Below are positions 48,340-59,263 of a DNA stretch of 64,000 bases, in pieces. The notes beneath the pieces were generated by a model that made no database searches, was not told the origin of the DNA, and saw only the letters and a list, made by a program, of their open reading frames with translations. Made by a program: the position numbers and the translations under genes. This DNA is from Galbula dea (Eukaryota; Chordata; Aves; Piciformes; Galbulidae), in the NCBI GenBank assembly GCA_013399015.1, contig VWZX01007460.1:1065611-1129610 (forward strand), in the 5' to 3' direction. The first letter of the stretch is position 1. Each line of letters begins with the position of its first letter.

Positions 48340-48960
48340 AACATCAGAGACTGCTTTGGGCTAGAAAGGATCTGAAAGATCATCTAGTCCAACCCCTCTG
48401 CCATGGGCAGGGATAACTGCCACCAGAGCAGGTTGCTCAGAGCCCCAGACAACCTGAGCTGGGATGGTTCCAGGGATGGGACATCTCCCACCTCTCTGGG
48501 CAGCCTGGGGCAGGCTCTCACCACCCTAACTGTGAAGAACTTCTTCCTAACACCTCACATAAACTTACTTTCTTCCAATGTAAAGCCATTGCCCCTCATC
48601 CTACCACTGCACTCTCTGACCAAGAGTCCCTCCTCATCTTTCCTGCAGACCTCCTTTAAGCACTGCAAGGCTGCAGGAAGGTCTCCCTGGAGCCTTCTCT
48701 TCTCCAGGCTGAACAACCCCAACTCTCTCAGCCTGGCCTCACAGCACAGAGCTTCCAGCCCTCAGATCATTCCTGTGGCCTCCTCTGGCCCTGCTCCCCC
48801 AGGTCCCTGTCTGTGCTGTGCTGAGGACTCCAGAGCTGCCCCAGCACTGCAGCTGAGGTCTCCCCAGAGCAGAGCAGAGGAGAATTTTGTCTCTGCCACT
48901 TGCCCCAGCCCTTCCTCTGCACTTCTGATGCTGATGTCCCCTTCAAAAGAGAAGGTAACA
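48340..48960 (-). mobile_element. CR1 LINE fragment, about 600 bp
   Basis: From gctttgggctagaaaggatc through gagcaggttgctcagagccc, gggacatctcccacctctct, caaggctgcaggaaggtctc and caggctgaacaaccccaact to ctgaggtctccccagagcag. It is the reverse-orientation counterpart of the copy at 18735. Confidence 0.95.
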
Positions 48961-49019
48961 CCTCTCTGGGCATTGTTTGCAGGTTCCATCCCTGGAGGGG
49001 TTCAGAAAACATCTACAAA

Positions 49020-49128
49020 TGGCCCTTGGTGACATGGTTTAGCAGCATGGTGGTGCTGGGTCAACTGTTGGATTGATGACCCCAGGGGTCTCTTCCAGCC
49101 TTAATGGAATTCATTCTACTCTATGACT
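49020..49128 (+). mobile_element. CR1 LINE 3'-end fragment (old)
   Basis: ggtgacatggtttagcagca, ggtgctgggtcaactgttgg, ggggtctcttccagccttaa and the tail attctactctatgac. It is a plus-strand copy beside the minus-strand copy at 48340. Confidence 0.82.
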
Positions 49129-50124
49129 CAAAGCTCCCAATCCTGCATCTTTTGTGTTTCATCACCACACAGCTCAGCTCCAAAACTTCCCCACTGCAGC
49201 TGAAGTTACCTACCCAGGAACACAGCCCTCTGCTTCCTGCTTTGCCATGCTCACTAAAGAGGATGCTTTCTGCAAGGGCAGGGTGAAGACAACTGATGTC
49301 TCTTTAGAAAGAGCTCCCCCTCCCCAGGGCTCTGGTGGCCCCAGCAGCCAGGCTGGTCCCCTGGCCATGGTGACAGCTGCTGGCAGGGGACAGCAGCCCT
49401 GCTGACTCACCCAGAACAACTCCTGCCCAGAGCAGTTTTCTCCACAAAAATAAAGCCAGCCCCAATAAATAAATGTATTCCCACAGTAAAACCCCAACTG
49501 CTGCCTGGGAAGGAAGAGCCTAAAAACCCCAACATTTCCCTCTTGGGTGGAGAAGAAGCAGCATGCTGGAGGGAAGGCAACTCTGAGAGCAACCTCCTTC
49601 CCCTTGGGAGGGGGGATATGGGTAATGGCCCCAGGGTGAGGAGACCTCAGCTCCAGCATCATGCCCAGAGACTGGGCAAGCAGCAGCACACAAACATGAG
49701 GGGGGGTTGGGAACAGGCTCAGCTCCCTGGGGAGCAGACCTGGGAGATGCAGCAGCACTCAGAAGCATTTTGCAAACAAAAGCTCAAGCAAACATCTCTC
49801 ATGTCAGTGCTGCCATTTCTCACACTGCACATTCAAAGGACACTTCCAAATGCATCCTGCAGCCAAAGGAAAACAAAGAACTCCCTGAGACCTGCAGCCC
49901 TCAACATCTCTACTCCTCCAAGCCTCCCACTGAGACCAACAGGAGCCATGTCCTCAACAACATCAGGTTTCAGATTCATAAGGAGGAAGAACATCAAACT
50001 GACCCAAGTCCTTTCCTGCAGCTTCCCAAAGTGCCCTCACAGAGGGGGAGAAGCTGGTGCCACAGCTCCCCTGCAGCCAGGAGCCACCTCTGGGGACATC
50101 CCACCTGGGCTCCACCAAGGCTCA

Positions 50125-50265
50125 GCAGGACCTCTAGGGACAGGACATGGGGTGATGGTTTGACACTAAAAGAGGGAGATGAGGAGATTATTTATGCTGA
50201 GGGTGGTGAGAGCCTGGCCCAGGTTGCCCAGAGAGGTGGGAGATGTCCCATCCCTGGAACAGGTC
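50125..50265 (+). mobile_element. CR1 LINE fragment
   Basis: acactaaaagagggagatga, gggtggtgagagcctggccc and gaggtgggagatgtcccatc are in CR1 order. The terminal tail is missing after ctggaacaggtc. Confidence 0.9.
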
Positions 50266-50595
50266 ATCAGGTGCCCACTCTGCCCACCACCCTCCCCCAG
50301 CTGGGCACCCATCTTCAGGACATCTCCAGCTGAGGCTGGAGCCTGACAGAAAGGGGAGGCTGGGGAGGACACTGGGGTCACCCAGCCCACATGGCTGAAG
50401 GGGAAGAGATGCAGCAGCACTGAAACACACCAAACCTCAGAATGGAGCAGGAGAAGGCCCTAAAGGAGGAAGGCATTTCCCCTGCACAGAGATCTCCATC
50501 AGCCTGGGTGCTCCAGCAGTGCATGTAGCAGAAGATAAGGAGCAGGTCAGGTTTTGCTCTGGAGGAGCTCTGAGTTTACTAACCTTTGCTGTTGG

Positions 50596-50673
50596 CCCCT
50601 TGGGGAAGGAGAAGCCCCTCTGGGGAAGCAGAGATCCCCTTAGGGAAGCAGAGGTCCCTTTCTGGAAGGGAAG
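50596..50673. repeat. Degenerate ~20-bp tandem array, four units
   Basis: Units beginning CCCCTTGGGGAAGG, CCCCTCTGGGGAAGC, CCCCTTAGGGAAGC and CCCTTTCTGGAAGG start at 50596, 50615, 50636 and 50656. Confidence 0.75.
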
Positions 50674-51605
50674 CAAACACCAGGACACTCTTGTGCTTGC
50701 TCTCTTACAGAGTTTCTTGTTCACAAAGACTCCTCCTTTTCTTTGGGGGAGGAAAGCAGCACTTCCTGGCCTCCACACACCTGGAATGTCACAGCTCCTC
50801 AGCTGCAGGGTTGGGATTTTGGCAAGCACTGGCTCCCAGCTGATCAAGCCCTGAGCAGCAGGCTGCCAGGAAAGCCAGCCCCTCCTGAAGAACAGGATGG
50901 CCTTGGCCCATGGCTGAAAAAAAATCACAGAAAACAGGGGAAAAATGCAAGAAAAACACCAAAAAACCCCAAGCTCCTGAAGCAGAGCTGAGAGATGGCT
51001 CTCACTGCACTGGCAGGGAATTTGGCAGAGTATCTGAAGGAAAGCAAAGGGCAAGGTCCTCTGAGATGTTCCCCATGGCCACAGACCCTAATTGTGGGTC
51101 TGCTGATTAGGGAGGAGCAGCAGCAGCCCTGGCAGGGCACTAGCAGCTGCTGCAGCCTGGCTGGAGCATGTGAGGCTGCCCCAGGCTCCTGCACAGCCCC
51201 AGTGACTCAGCTGCTTCAGGACACAGAGAAGGCTTTATGCAGGAATTATTTGGGTAGTCCCACAGAGCAGCACGACAAAGCCACAGAGATACTGGCACCA
51301 TTCAGCCCACCCTGCCCTGGCCCAGCCTGTAAACAGCCACGGGGCAGGGCTGAGGACAGAGCTGCTGCTGGCAGCCCTCCTCACCCTCCTCATCCTCAGC
51401 AACAGCCCACAGAGCCCTGGCCACCAGGGACCTGCCAAAGCCAGGGGCAGCAAGCTGTGCTCAGGGGGAAGCAGGCAGGGAGGGGCTGAGGTGGCATCTA
51501 CCTGTACATCCTGTTTAGAGAGGAGAAAATGAAGCCAGGGTCTTCATGTCTCACTGCCAGACTGGGTGAGAGAGCTTGGATTTGAATCCTTGGGGTTACA
51601 GAGAA

Positions 51606-51708
51606 GAAAATATTTGCCTTGTGGTATTATGCACTGGTCTGTACTGGGACCAGTGCTGTTTAGTGTCTTCATCAACGACCCAGGCAGTGGAAAATATTTG
51701 CCTTGTGG
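51606..51708 (+). repeat. 19-bp direct repeats flanking a CR1 reverse-transcriptase scrap
   Basis: gaaaatatttgccttgtgg occurs perfectly at 51606-51624 and 51690-51708. The 65 bp between them encode VLGPVLFSVFINDPGS, the reverse-transcriptase motif LGPxLFxxxIND typical of CR1 ORF2. It is the only piece of CR1 coding sequence I recognise in the window; all other copies are 3'-terminal. The flanking repeat looks like a target-site duplication or a local copying event. Confidence 0.75.
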
Positions 51709-51849
51709 GGCCCAGGCTAGGAACATCCCCAGGAAACTTCCTAGCTTGCTACAGCCCTTGGACTACTACCTGCTACTGATGTCCCATGCAGGGGGAGATG
51801 AAGCTGCACCCAGTAGTCCAAGGCTGGCCCAAAGAGACTTCAGGGCCTT

Positions 51850-52075
51850 GGGATGGGAGATGAAATGTTTTCCACTGAGGGTGGTGAGAGCCTGGCCCAG
51901 GCTGCCCAGAGAGGTGGGAGATGTCCCATCCCTGGAACCATCCCAGCTCAGGTTGTTTGGGGCTCTGAGCAACCTGCTCCAGTTGCAGATGTCCCTGCTG
52001 GCTGCAGGGGGTTGGACTAGATGACCTCTAAAGATCAAACCCTTCCTCAAACCAATCCATTCCATGATTTTGTTA
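51850..52075 (+). mobile_element. CR1 LINE 3'-end fragment
   Basis: gggtggtgagagcctggccc, gaggtgggagatgtcccatc, ccatcccagctcaggttgtt, agcaacctgctccagttgca, ggttggactagatgacctct, and a tail near ttccatgattttg. Confidence 0.95.
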
Positions 52076-52635
52076 TTCACCTTAAGACTCACTTTTCAGC
52101 CTTCAGTTCCACGTGGGCTGAGAACTGGTGCATTCCTCTCTGTGTGGATCACAGCACCCCTGGCTCTAAGGAAAAGCACCACCTGCCCCAAACAGCCTCA
52201 GAGCCACAGGAGCTGCAGCTGGTGGTGCCCTGCTCAGCACCAGCTCACTTCACAGAACTGCAAAGGGCCCTCAACTGGAGGCAAGCAAATGGTGTCACTG
52301 CTGCTCTGCTCACTTAACTCCTCAGCAACAGCAAGATGCCTTCAGTCCCCAAAGCCCCAGACAGGTTTCTTCTGGTGACCCTCTTTGTGATCTCCTTCCA
52401 AAAAGCAATGATTAGGAAGAGGCAACTCCTGGATCCTGAAAAGCTGCAAATGTGGCAACAGTTCCTGTAAGGTCACTGCAAGACTCCCCTAGGCTCACAA
52501 ACCTTCCTCTGTTAGAAGTCACAGCTTTTTTTTGTTCCCTTGAAGGATAAATAAAGTAAAGCCATTCTGCAGGGGAATAGCATGGGACTGAGTGCCAGAG
52601 CCTCCAGAGACAGGGTGGCCAGGAGGCATCCACAC

Positions 52636-52655
52636 ATAACATAACATAACATAAC
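52636..52655. repeat. (ATAAC)4 microsatellite
   Basis: Four perfect ATAAC units, followed after a short interruption by further ACATAAC words to about 52672. Confidence 0.9.
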
Positions 52656-52897
52656 TCACAACATAACACATGTGATGTGCAACCTGAGTTTCCAGGTTCC
52701 TACCTTTGGGATGCCCTCTTCTGCCCTCACAACAGCTGGCTCCCTTGCAGCAGAGAGCAGGCAAAGCAGCCAGAAGCTGAGCTCTGCCCAAAGCCAGCAC
52801 CTGCTAAGGTTTGGTCCTCAGGCAGCTCAGTTTTAGTGGCAGTGATGGTGAGGAAGGAGGGAGAGAGGATGGCTGAAGGCAGAGCCTGGCCTCTGCT

Positions 52898-52912
52898 CAC
52901 ACACACACACAC
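52898..52912. repeat. (CA)n microsatellite
   Basis: About seven CA units in the large ARHGAP26 intron. Confidence 0.85.
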
Positions 52913-53103
52913 TGTGTCCTTACCTTTCTGCCTCTGCAAAGCTCTGCAGGCAGGGCCCTGAGCTGTCCCCTGCAGGCTGGCAGTGACAGCTGCACCCCAG
53001 CCCCCCCAAACTCCAGCCCCTGCTGCCAACCAAGCCAACAGCAGCAGGTTTCATCATCTCTGCAGCACCTGCCCTGGCACCCATCCCCTTCCAGTCCTTA
53101 GCA

Positions 53104-53795
53104 TTGATTCCACAGAACCACAGAGCTGTTTGGGCTGGAAGAGACCTTTTAAGTCCATCAACTCCAACCATGAACCAGCACTGCCAGGGCACCACTAACC
53201 CATGGCCCTCAGCACCACATCTCCAGTGCTTGGAAACCCCTCCAGGGATGGTGACTCCACCACTGCCCTGGGCAGCCTGGGCCAGGGACTGACAACTCTT
53301 TTGGGGAAGAAATTGTTCCTCATGTCCAACCTAAGCCTCCCCTGCAGCAACCTGAAGCCATTACCTCTTGTCCTGTCGCTTGTTCCTTGTGAGAAGAGCC
53401 CAAGCCTCCCCTGGCTCCAGCCTCTTCTCAGGGAGTTGCAGAGAGTGAGAAGGTCTCCCCTGAGCCTCCTCTTCTCCAGGCTAACCAACCCCAGTTCCCT
53501 CAGCTGCTCCTCATAACACTTGTGCTCTGGACCCTTCCCCACCTTCCTTGCCCTTCTCTGGCCACACTCCAGCACCTCCATGTCCTTCCTGGAGTGAGGA
53601 GCCCAAAACTGACCCCAGGATTGGAGATGTGGCCTCCCCAGTGCCCACTCCAGGAGGACAATCCCTGCCCTAGTCCTGCTGCCACACTAGTGCTGATCCA
53701 AGCCAGGATGCTGTTGGCCTCCTTGGCTACCTGGGCACTCTGCTGCCTCAGCTTCAGGAGATATCAACCAGCAGCCACTATCTGCTGATAACCAG
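53104..53795 (-). mobile_element. CR1 LINE fragment, about 690 bp (longest)
   Basis: It runs from the 3' terminus (ccacagaaccacagagctgt) through ccatggccctcagcaccaca, gaagaaattgttcctcatgt, gagttgcagagagtgagaag and ctaaccaaccccagttccct, to ttggcctccttggctacctg. It is the most complete CR1 copy here and a good template for the 17602/57457 subfamily. It lies about 0.9 kb from the 54670 exon. Confidence 0.96.
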
Positions 53796-54669
53796 AAGAG
53801 AGAAGCTAAAGCAAAAACGTCACTGGCTGCTCTCAAGGGGCTGGAGATTTCTACAATTGAGTGGGAACTGGAAGTGTCTGGAGCCTGTGGGAGGACCAGA
53901 GGGGTGGGAAGGAAGGTCCACCTCACTTGCCAAGGTCACCACATACAGCAAGGCCACAGAGTGCCATGGCAGGAGCAGCGCTCCGTGGGAACGGGCAGGG
54001 GCACGCCAGGGAGCACAGGGGGAAAGCTGGCTCTGGCCTGCAGGGACTGCAACAGCTCTTGAAGATCTGAGCAGATCTTCAGATGCCCAAGGAGAGGAGG
54101 TTCTGTGGGAAAATGCAGTCAGGCTCAGCAGAGCCATGGCAGGAAGGAAATTCCCCCAGCAGCGAGGGCCATCGGCGCGAGGGCTCAGCTGTGGCCAGGC
54201 CAGGGCACAGCATAAATAACTCAGCTGTCCCCAGGGAGTCCCTGCTAAGGTCACTCTTTTTTCCCTTGAACTTTCCAGATGAAGGAAGCAATAGCAGAAG
54301 GAATGGCCCAGGCTTGGCTGAAGATCAACTGTACTGACAAGGGTCAGAGAATTGACCTGAGAAGAAAAGTCCTTTGTGCTTGCTGCAGCTAGCAGCAGAT
54401 GGGCCAGGCAGCTCCAGCAGCAGCTTGGAGATCTGCTCCAAAAATACTCCACATCTGCACCATCCTCAGAGCTGAAACTTGCCAGCAGATACAACCCAGA
54501 GCAGCTGATTCCACTGCTTGGGCCCAGGGAGAAATGCAGGCACCCACTAAACATTCAGACGTTCAACTGCCTTCCTCCACAAGCTGCTGGGACCCAGAAG
54601 TAAGAACCAGCCTTGGTTAAAGACTAAGGAGAGAGAGCCTAGCAAAACACTCATCAGCACTGGACTTAC

Positions 54670-54823
54670 AGTGAATTTGGCCTGCTGGGCTTAATGACTT
54701 CTAGCTCGAGCTCACTGGAGTTGAGGCTGGGCTGGGGAGCGCTGCTGGAGTTGAGGAAGCTGTTTGCATTGGAGGAGATGACAGACTCCAGGCTGGAGTT
54801 GATGATGCTGTTCCTGTTCTCCT
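54670..54823 (-). CDS. ARHGAP26: ARHGAP26 coding exon (Ser-rich linker, central)
   Basis: A 154-bp exon after the acceptor CTTTCAG, ending CACT|GTAAGT. Two leading bases complete a Gln codon, then it reads ENRNSIINSSLESVISSNAN, SFLNSSSAPQPSLNSSELEL and EVIKPSRPNS, leaving two bases. It is the serine/asparagine-rich central part of the GRAF1 linker, predicted to be disordered. It is the most diverged of the six exons: the SSLESV and KPSRPNS ends are well kept, while the middle shows several substitutions against human as I recall it. The open frame reads through to a stop made by the donor itself (TAA in GTAAGT). Confidence 0.95.
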
Positions 54824-57049
54824 CTGAAAGAGACCACCAAAAGCCAAGAACCATCATCCACCACACACAGGCAGGAGCAAAGCAGCAGCTGCAAAGCATG
54901 GAGGTTCTGGGCCATACCCCCTGGCCAGTGCCAACTGGCACCACCTCAGAGCTCAGAAGACAGCAGTTATGCTGCCGTTATGCTGCCTACAGACCTAAAA
55001 AGCCCAAAAGACCAACCCCAATCACTCCTCTTGCCTTTCCATCAACCAGGAGAGGTTTCAAGCAGTGTCCTGACAGTGTGAAGAGGTGACCAAGCCCAGG
55101 GATTGCCCACACTGAGCCCACCAGACCCAAGAGGAGCATGGGGCTGAGCTGATGGACTGCAGTCTAACACCACAGCTTACTATTTCCAAACATTTCCTGC
55201 CCAAGGCAAAGGCCAAAAATAAGCTCTGTAAGCCTAACAAATCAGTGTCAATTGTCTGCCTAATCTCCAAGCTAGCTACCAGCCAATATTGAATTAAAGT
55301 CCCTATCAGCCAAGAAACTGGAAGTGTTTCATCTAAAGAGGAAGGGAGATGAAGGGTGGAATCTGAAACTCTTCCTTTATTTTATTTCCTCCTTTTCAAG
55401 AGGCTGATACTCTCTTTTGTTTCACATTTTTAAAAGCTTCTGTGAAGGATTCTTCAGTGTGACACTTAATTTGGTCTTACAGCTACAAGAGCTCTCCAGA
55501 GCAGTAAGGAAGGAGACCTCAGGTTTGCTCCCCAGCTGACAGGTGCAGCAGGGATGGCAAACACTGAGTAACATGGCAGTGGCTTCCCACAGGCATGGGG
55601 GGGAAGTTGAGAAAATATCACATCTTGTGGGAATAAATAAATGCAGAAATAAATAAATGAACTCAGTTCCCCTTCTGGGCAAGGGGAGAATGGCACAGGA
55701 AGACTCTGGAGTCCAGCAAGCAACTGCTTAGTCAGCAGTAAACAAAAAAACTTGGGCTGAGATTCTTCAAAAGCATCTTTTGATAGCTGAGGCTTAACCC
55801 CAGCCTTGCCCTGCTCCTCCCTCCCCACACTCCCCCTCCTGCCTGGGCAAAGCAAGCCAAGCCCTGAGCACTTGCACTGCTCACCAGGTTACCTGCCTGC
55901 CTTGCTAGCAAACTGGGAAAGTCCCTGTGCCACTGGCCACTTCCAGAAGCAGCACAGGGCAAGGGCTGGGAGCACATGGCCAGGAGGAATGGGAGAGGGC
56001 TACCATGATGCTGAGGGCACTGGAGCAGCTCTGGCAGGAGGAAAGGCTGAGAGCCCTGGGGCTGCTTAGCCTGGAGAAGAGCAGCCCCAGAGGGGAGCTG
56101 CTTAATGCCCAGCAAGAGCTGAAGGCTGGGGCCAGACTCTGCCCAGTGGTGGCCAGGGACAGCCCAAGGGGCACTGGCCACAAACTGGAACCCAGGAGGA
56201 GAAGCTTGTTTGGTGTGAGGGTGTTGGAGCCCTGGCCCAGGCTGCCCAGAGGGGCTGTGGAGTCTCCTCCTGGGGAGAGATTCCCAAGGCAGCTGGAGAT
56301 GACCCTGGGCAAGCTGCTGTGGGAGCCCCTGCTGGAGCAGGGGGTTGGACTGGGTGATCCCCAGAGGTCCCTTCCAGTCCCCACCATGCTGGATTGTAGG
56401 TTTCTGTGAGAGCTGGGGATTAGGCTTGCACTGTAACGTGAAGCAACAGCTTGAGCAGACATTTCTGCCACAGCATGAGCAGGGCTGGGACACTGACTCC
56501 TTCACCTAGTGACTGCAGCATCAGCTAGGGCCAGAAGTGGAAAGATGATCTTCAGCATTTTTAAACTGCCCTGGTACATAATCCTCAGAAAAATGCAGAA
56601 CCTCCTGGCTGAGTCTTCGTGTCTGTAAAAGGCAAAGTGTCTGAGGACACCCAAAAAAGGGTGCTCTTCTGGAGACACTGGTGGGTGCCCACCCTCGCCG
56701 TGTGCAGGAGCACATCTCAGCAGCTGATGGTGGCGAGGACAGGGATTGGGGAACATGAGATGGGGAATGTTCAGAGCTCTGTCAGGTGGGGAGGGGACAG
56801 CAACACTCTATACTGTGCTAATGGAGCCTCACTTGAAGCCCCTGGTTAAAGGCCTGAATGCCAGACAGTCCTCACACTCCCCAGAGACATGAGAGCAGGG
56901 GCAAGCGAAGCCTGATCCTGTTACAGGAGCCACCTCTTCCACTGACACCATGGGAATGACACGGCATGGGAATTGCAACCTGCTGCTCACAGTCAGGGCA
57001 AAACCTTGGGCAAGGGAGAGAGCTGGGAGTCAGGTCCTGGCACACTTAC
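54824..57049 (-). other. ARHGAP26: ARHGAP26 intron, linker
   Basis: A 2.2-kb intron from AAGC|GTAAGT to CTTTCAG. It contains the plus-strand CR1 copy at 55998-56412. Minus-strand open frames of 188 and 257 codons here are antisense translations of that CR1. Confidence 0.92.
55998..56412 (+). mobile_element. CR1 LINE fragment, about 415 bp
   Basis: ggcaggaggaaaggctgaga, ctggagaagagcagccccag, gccagactctgcccagtggt, agaagcttgtttggtgtgag, ggggttggactgggtgatcc and cagaggtcccttccagtccc are in CR1 order with the tail nearly complete. It is antisense to ARHGAP26 and the opposite orientation to its close relatives at 29068, 31470 and 40192. Confidence 0.96.
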
Positions 57050-57188
57050 GCTTCTCCTGAGGCTGAGGAGTGTGGAAGAGGGTGAGTGGCCTCTCGCTGC
57101 AGGAGGCAGCCTTCGACTCCACGCTCTTCTTGCGGGATAAGAGCAGCTGCGAGTTCAGGGGCAGAGTCTCTGGCACCGTGTTAAAGAT
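57050..57188 (-). CDS. ARHGAP26: ARHGAP26 coding exon (post-RhoGAP linker)
   Basis: A 139-bp exon after acceptor TTGACAG, ending AAGC|GTAAGT. It starts in phase 0 and reads IFNTVPETLPLNSQLLLSRK, KSVESKAASC and SERPLTLFHTPQPQEK plus one base. IFNTVP continues directly from NHEK of the RhoGAP exon, the junction known from GRAF1. The SRKKS and SCSERPLTLFHT words are the conserved landmarks; the last contains a basic and Ser-rich segment likely to be regulated by phosphorylation. The exon is richer in CpG than the introns around it. Confidence 0.96.
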
Positions 57189-57456
57189 CTGTCAAAAATC
57201 ATAAACAAGTTGTTCTGTGGCATCACCCCTTCCAGCAGAGCAGCTGCTGACCTGCCAGGTCCTCACTAGCCTGCAGAGCAGCACCTCAGAAAGAGACCTC
57301 CTCAACAAGGCGACCTTCTGGGTACCCTTCCCTAAATCCCACGCTCCCTCCCTGCCTGCCATCCCTTTCCCTAATCTGAACCCAAGAGGCATCTTGGAAG
57401 ATGTGAAGAACCCTCAGAACATGGCAGTCTGATGAGAGTTTGAGGGGGTGTGGTGG

Positions 57457-57935
57457 TCACAGAATACTTTTGGTTGGAAGAGACCTTCAAGATTATCAAG
57501 GCCAACCATGTACCAGCACTGCCAGGTCACCACTAACCCACGGCCCTCAGCACCACATCTCCAGGGCTTGGAAACCCCTCCAGGGATGGTGACTCCACCA
57601 CTGCCCTGAGCAGCCTGGGCCAGGCCTTGGCAACCCTTTTGGGAAACAAATTGTTCCTCATGTCCAACCTGAACCTCCCCTGGCACAACTTGAGGCTGTT
57701 TCCTCTTGTCCTATCACTTGTTCCTTGGGAGAAGAGCCCAAGCCCCACCTGGCTCCAGCCTCCTCTCAGGGAGTTGCAGAGAGTGAGAAGGTCTCCCCTG
57801 AGCCTCCTCCAGGCTAACCAACCCCAGTTCCCTCAGCTGCTCCTCACAACACTCATGCTCTAGACCCTTCCCCACCTTCCTTGCCCTTCTCTGGACACAC
57901 TCCAGCACCTCATTATCCTTCCTGGAGTGAAGCTG
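57457..57935 (-). mobile_element. CR1 LINE fragment, about 480 bp
   Basis: gtcacagaatacttttggtt, ccagcactgccaggtcacca, caacccttttgggaaacaaa, gagttgcagagagtgagaag and ctaaccaaccccagttccct are in CR1 reverse order. It is very similar to 53104 and starts about 270 bp upstream of the 57188 exon end. Confidence 0.95.
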
Positions 57936-59065
57936 GGAGTGCCCTGGGCACAGCACACTGGTGTGTCCCCACGCATGCTCCCCACAGCACAGCCCTGACA
58001 GCCAGCTTGGGAAAGTCCTCCTGACTCCCAGCCCCAGCTGTCAGAACACTGAGTCATCACATTTTTCTCGAGGGGGTGGAATTTCAAAACTCCATGAAGC
58101 TCAACAGCAGCAGCTTTGTTTGTTGTTGATATTTGGTTATTTATTGTTTCTCTTCTGGAACCCTGCCTCACGAGCAGCTCCCTCAAGGTCTCCTCCCTTC
58201 ACTAGGGTATATTAAACACCATCCCTCGGTGGCCTCCCCTGCCCCACTGCCCCTGTCAGACAGGAAAAACATATTTTGGAGGCAGCAGCACTGGGTGACT
58301 CCTCTGGAGCACGGAGCCATTGTCACTGGTCACCGGCAGCCCTTGCCTTGCAGAAAGCCATGGCATGCCAGTGAGTGGGACCAGCTGCCAGCAGCTAATG
58401 GGTTTGCCTCTTGCACCACCACCAAAGCCCTCACAGGCACGCAGAGACTCTCCACACTGAGTTCCACCAGGCAGTGCTCCAGAGCCAAGCTGCACCAGCC
58501 ACAGTGTTACCGTGGCACTTCTGCCCCAGGAGCACGATGCGCTGCGTGGGAAGGGCACAGGATCTGGGGCCCCTGGAGGGGAACTAACAAACCTTCCCCA
58601 GGGAACCATGCACCTCATGGCTAAGGACATTGCTCCCCAACCTTTCTAGCTGCAGGCACTCACTGCCAGAGCTCGGGTTCAGCTTCCAGGCCAGCAGACA
58701 GGCTGAATCACCGAGCAAAGCTCCTGCCCGCTCGGCAGGTCCCAGCGAGGGAGCAGTTGGGGCTGGCTGGGCAGAGCTGGCCAGGCTGAGGAACAGATGG
58801 ATGGAGGATGGAGCCCTGCTGCAGCCCTTCCTGGGGAGCTCTGCTGAGCTCATTCACACATTCCTCCAGGGCTGCTGGATTAGCAGAGGGAGAAGCAGCC
58901 CAAGCTGTGCTCTCTGCAGGCAGCACTGCTTGTCTTTGCCCTGTGCACACCTGCCCGTGCCTGTTCCCACCTCCAGAGCTGCTCTTTTCCAGCTTCCCCA
59001 AGGGACTTTGGGGGCTGGGGGCTCCCCAGCCTCTCACATGCTGCTGTACTCCGCTCCCTGAACCC

Positions 59066-59190
59066 CAGCTGTCCTCTCCAGTATCTCAACAGCCCTCCCC
59101 AGCATTCCACCAGCCCTCTTCAGAACACCAGCCCTTCTCAGCACCTCACCAGTCTCCCCAGCATCAACCAGTCCTCTCCAGGACCTCTTC
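59066..59190. repeat. Degenerate ~20-bp minisatellite, about six units
   Basis: Repeated AG(T/C)CCTC(T/C)CCAG-CA-CCACC-type units of 18-24 bp run from agctgtcctctccagtatct to agtcctctccaggacctc. Confidence 0.75.
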
Positions 59191-59204
59191 AACACACCCC
59201 AGAA

Positions 59205-59263
59205 CATTGGGCTAGATGATCTCCAGAGGTCCCTTCCAACCTCCACCATGCTGGGATTCTGGG
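59205..59263 (+). mobile_element. CR1 LINE 3'-terminal scrap
   Basis: cattgggctagatgatctcc, agaggtcccttccaacctcc and accatgctgggattctggg: the last 60 bp of a CR1, directly after the minisatellite at 59066. Confidence 0.88.

Larger units (their letters stand above)
32506..54669 (-). other. ARHGAP26: ARHGAP26 large intron (about 22 kb)
   Basis: The intron runs from donor CACT|GTAAGT to acceptor CTTGCAG. It is mostly unique GC-moderate DNA carrying ten CR1 pieces (33600 to 53795), a reverse-transcriptase scrap at 51625-51689, short tandem repeats at 43501, 50596 and 52636, and CA runs at 44901 and 52898. Segments at about 43200-43350, 43660-43880 and 44270-44430 are low in CpG, repeat-free and AT-rich, and look like candidates for conserved noncoding elements. 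I found no additional ARHGAP26 exon and no unrelated gene. Confidence 0.85.

Noticed and set aside
51566..52024. 152-codon open frame containing a reverse-transcriptase motif
   Set aside because: Only about 16 residues are reverse transcriptase. The rest is unrelated or CR1 tail translated in a noncoding phase, so it is not an active element gene.
53820..54554. 244-codon minus-strand open frame beside the 54670 exon
   Set aside because: It lies in the intron after the donor, in another phase, with no domain and no splice link to the exon.
55732..56505. 257-codon and overlapping 188-codon minus-strand open frames
   Set aside because: Most of both translations are the antisense strand of the CR1 copy at 55998-56412; the same peptide words recur at the other CR1 copies.
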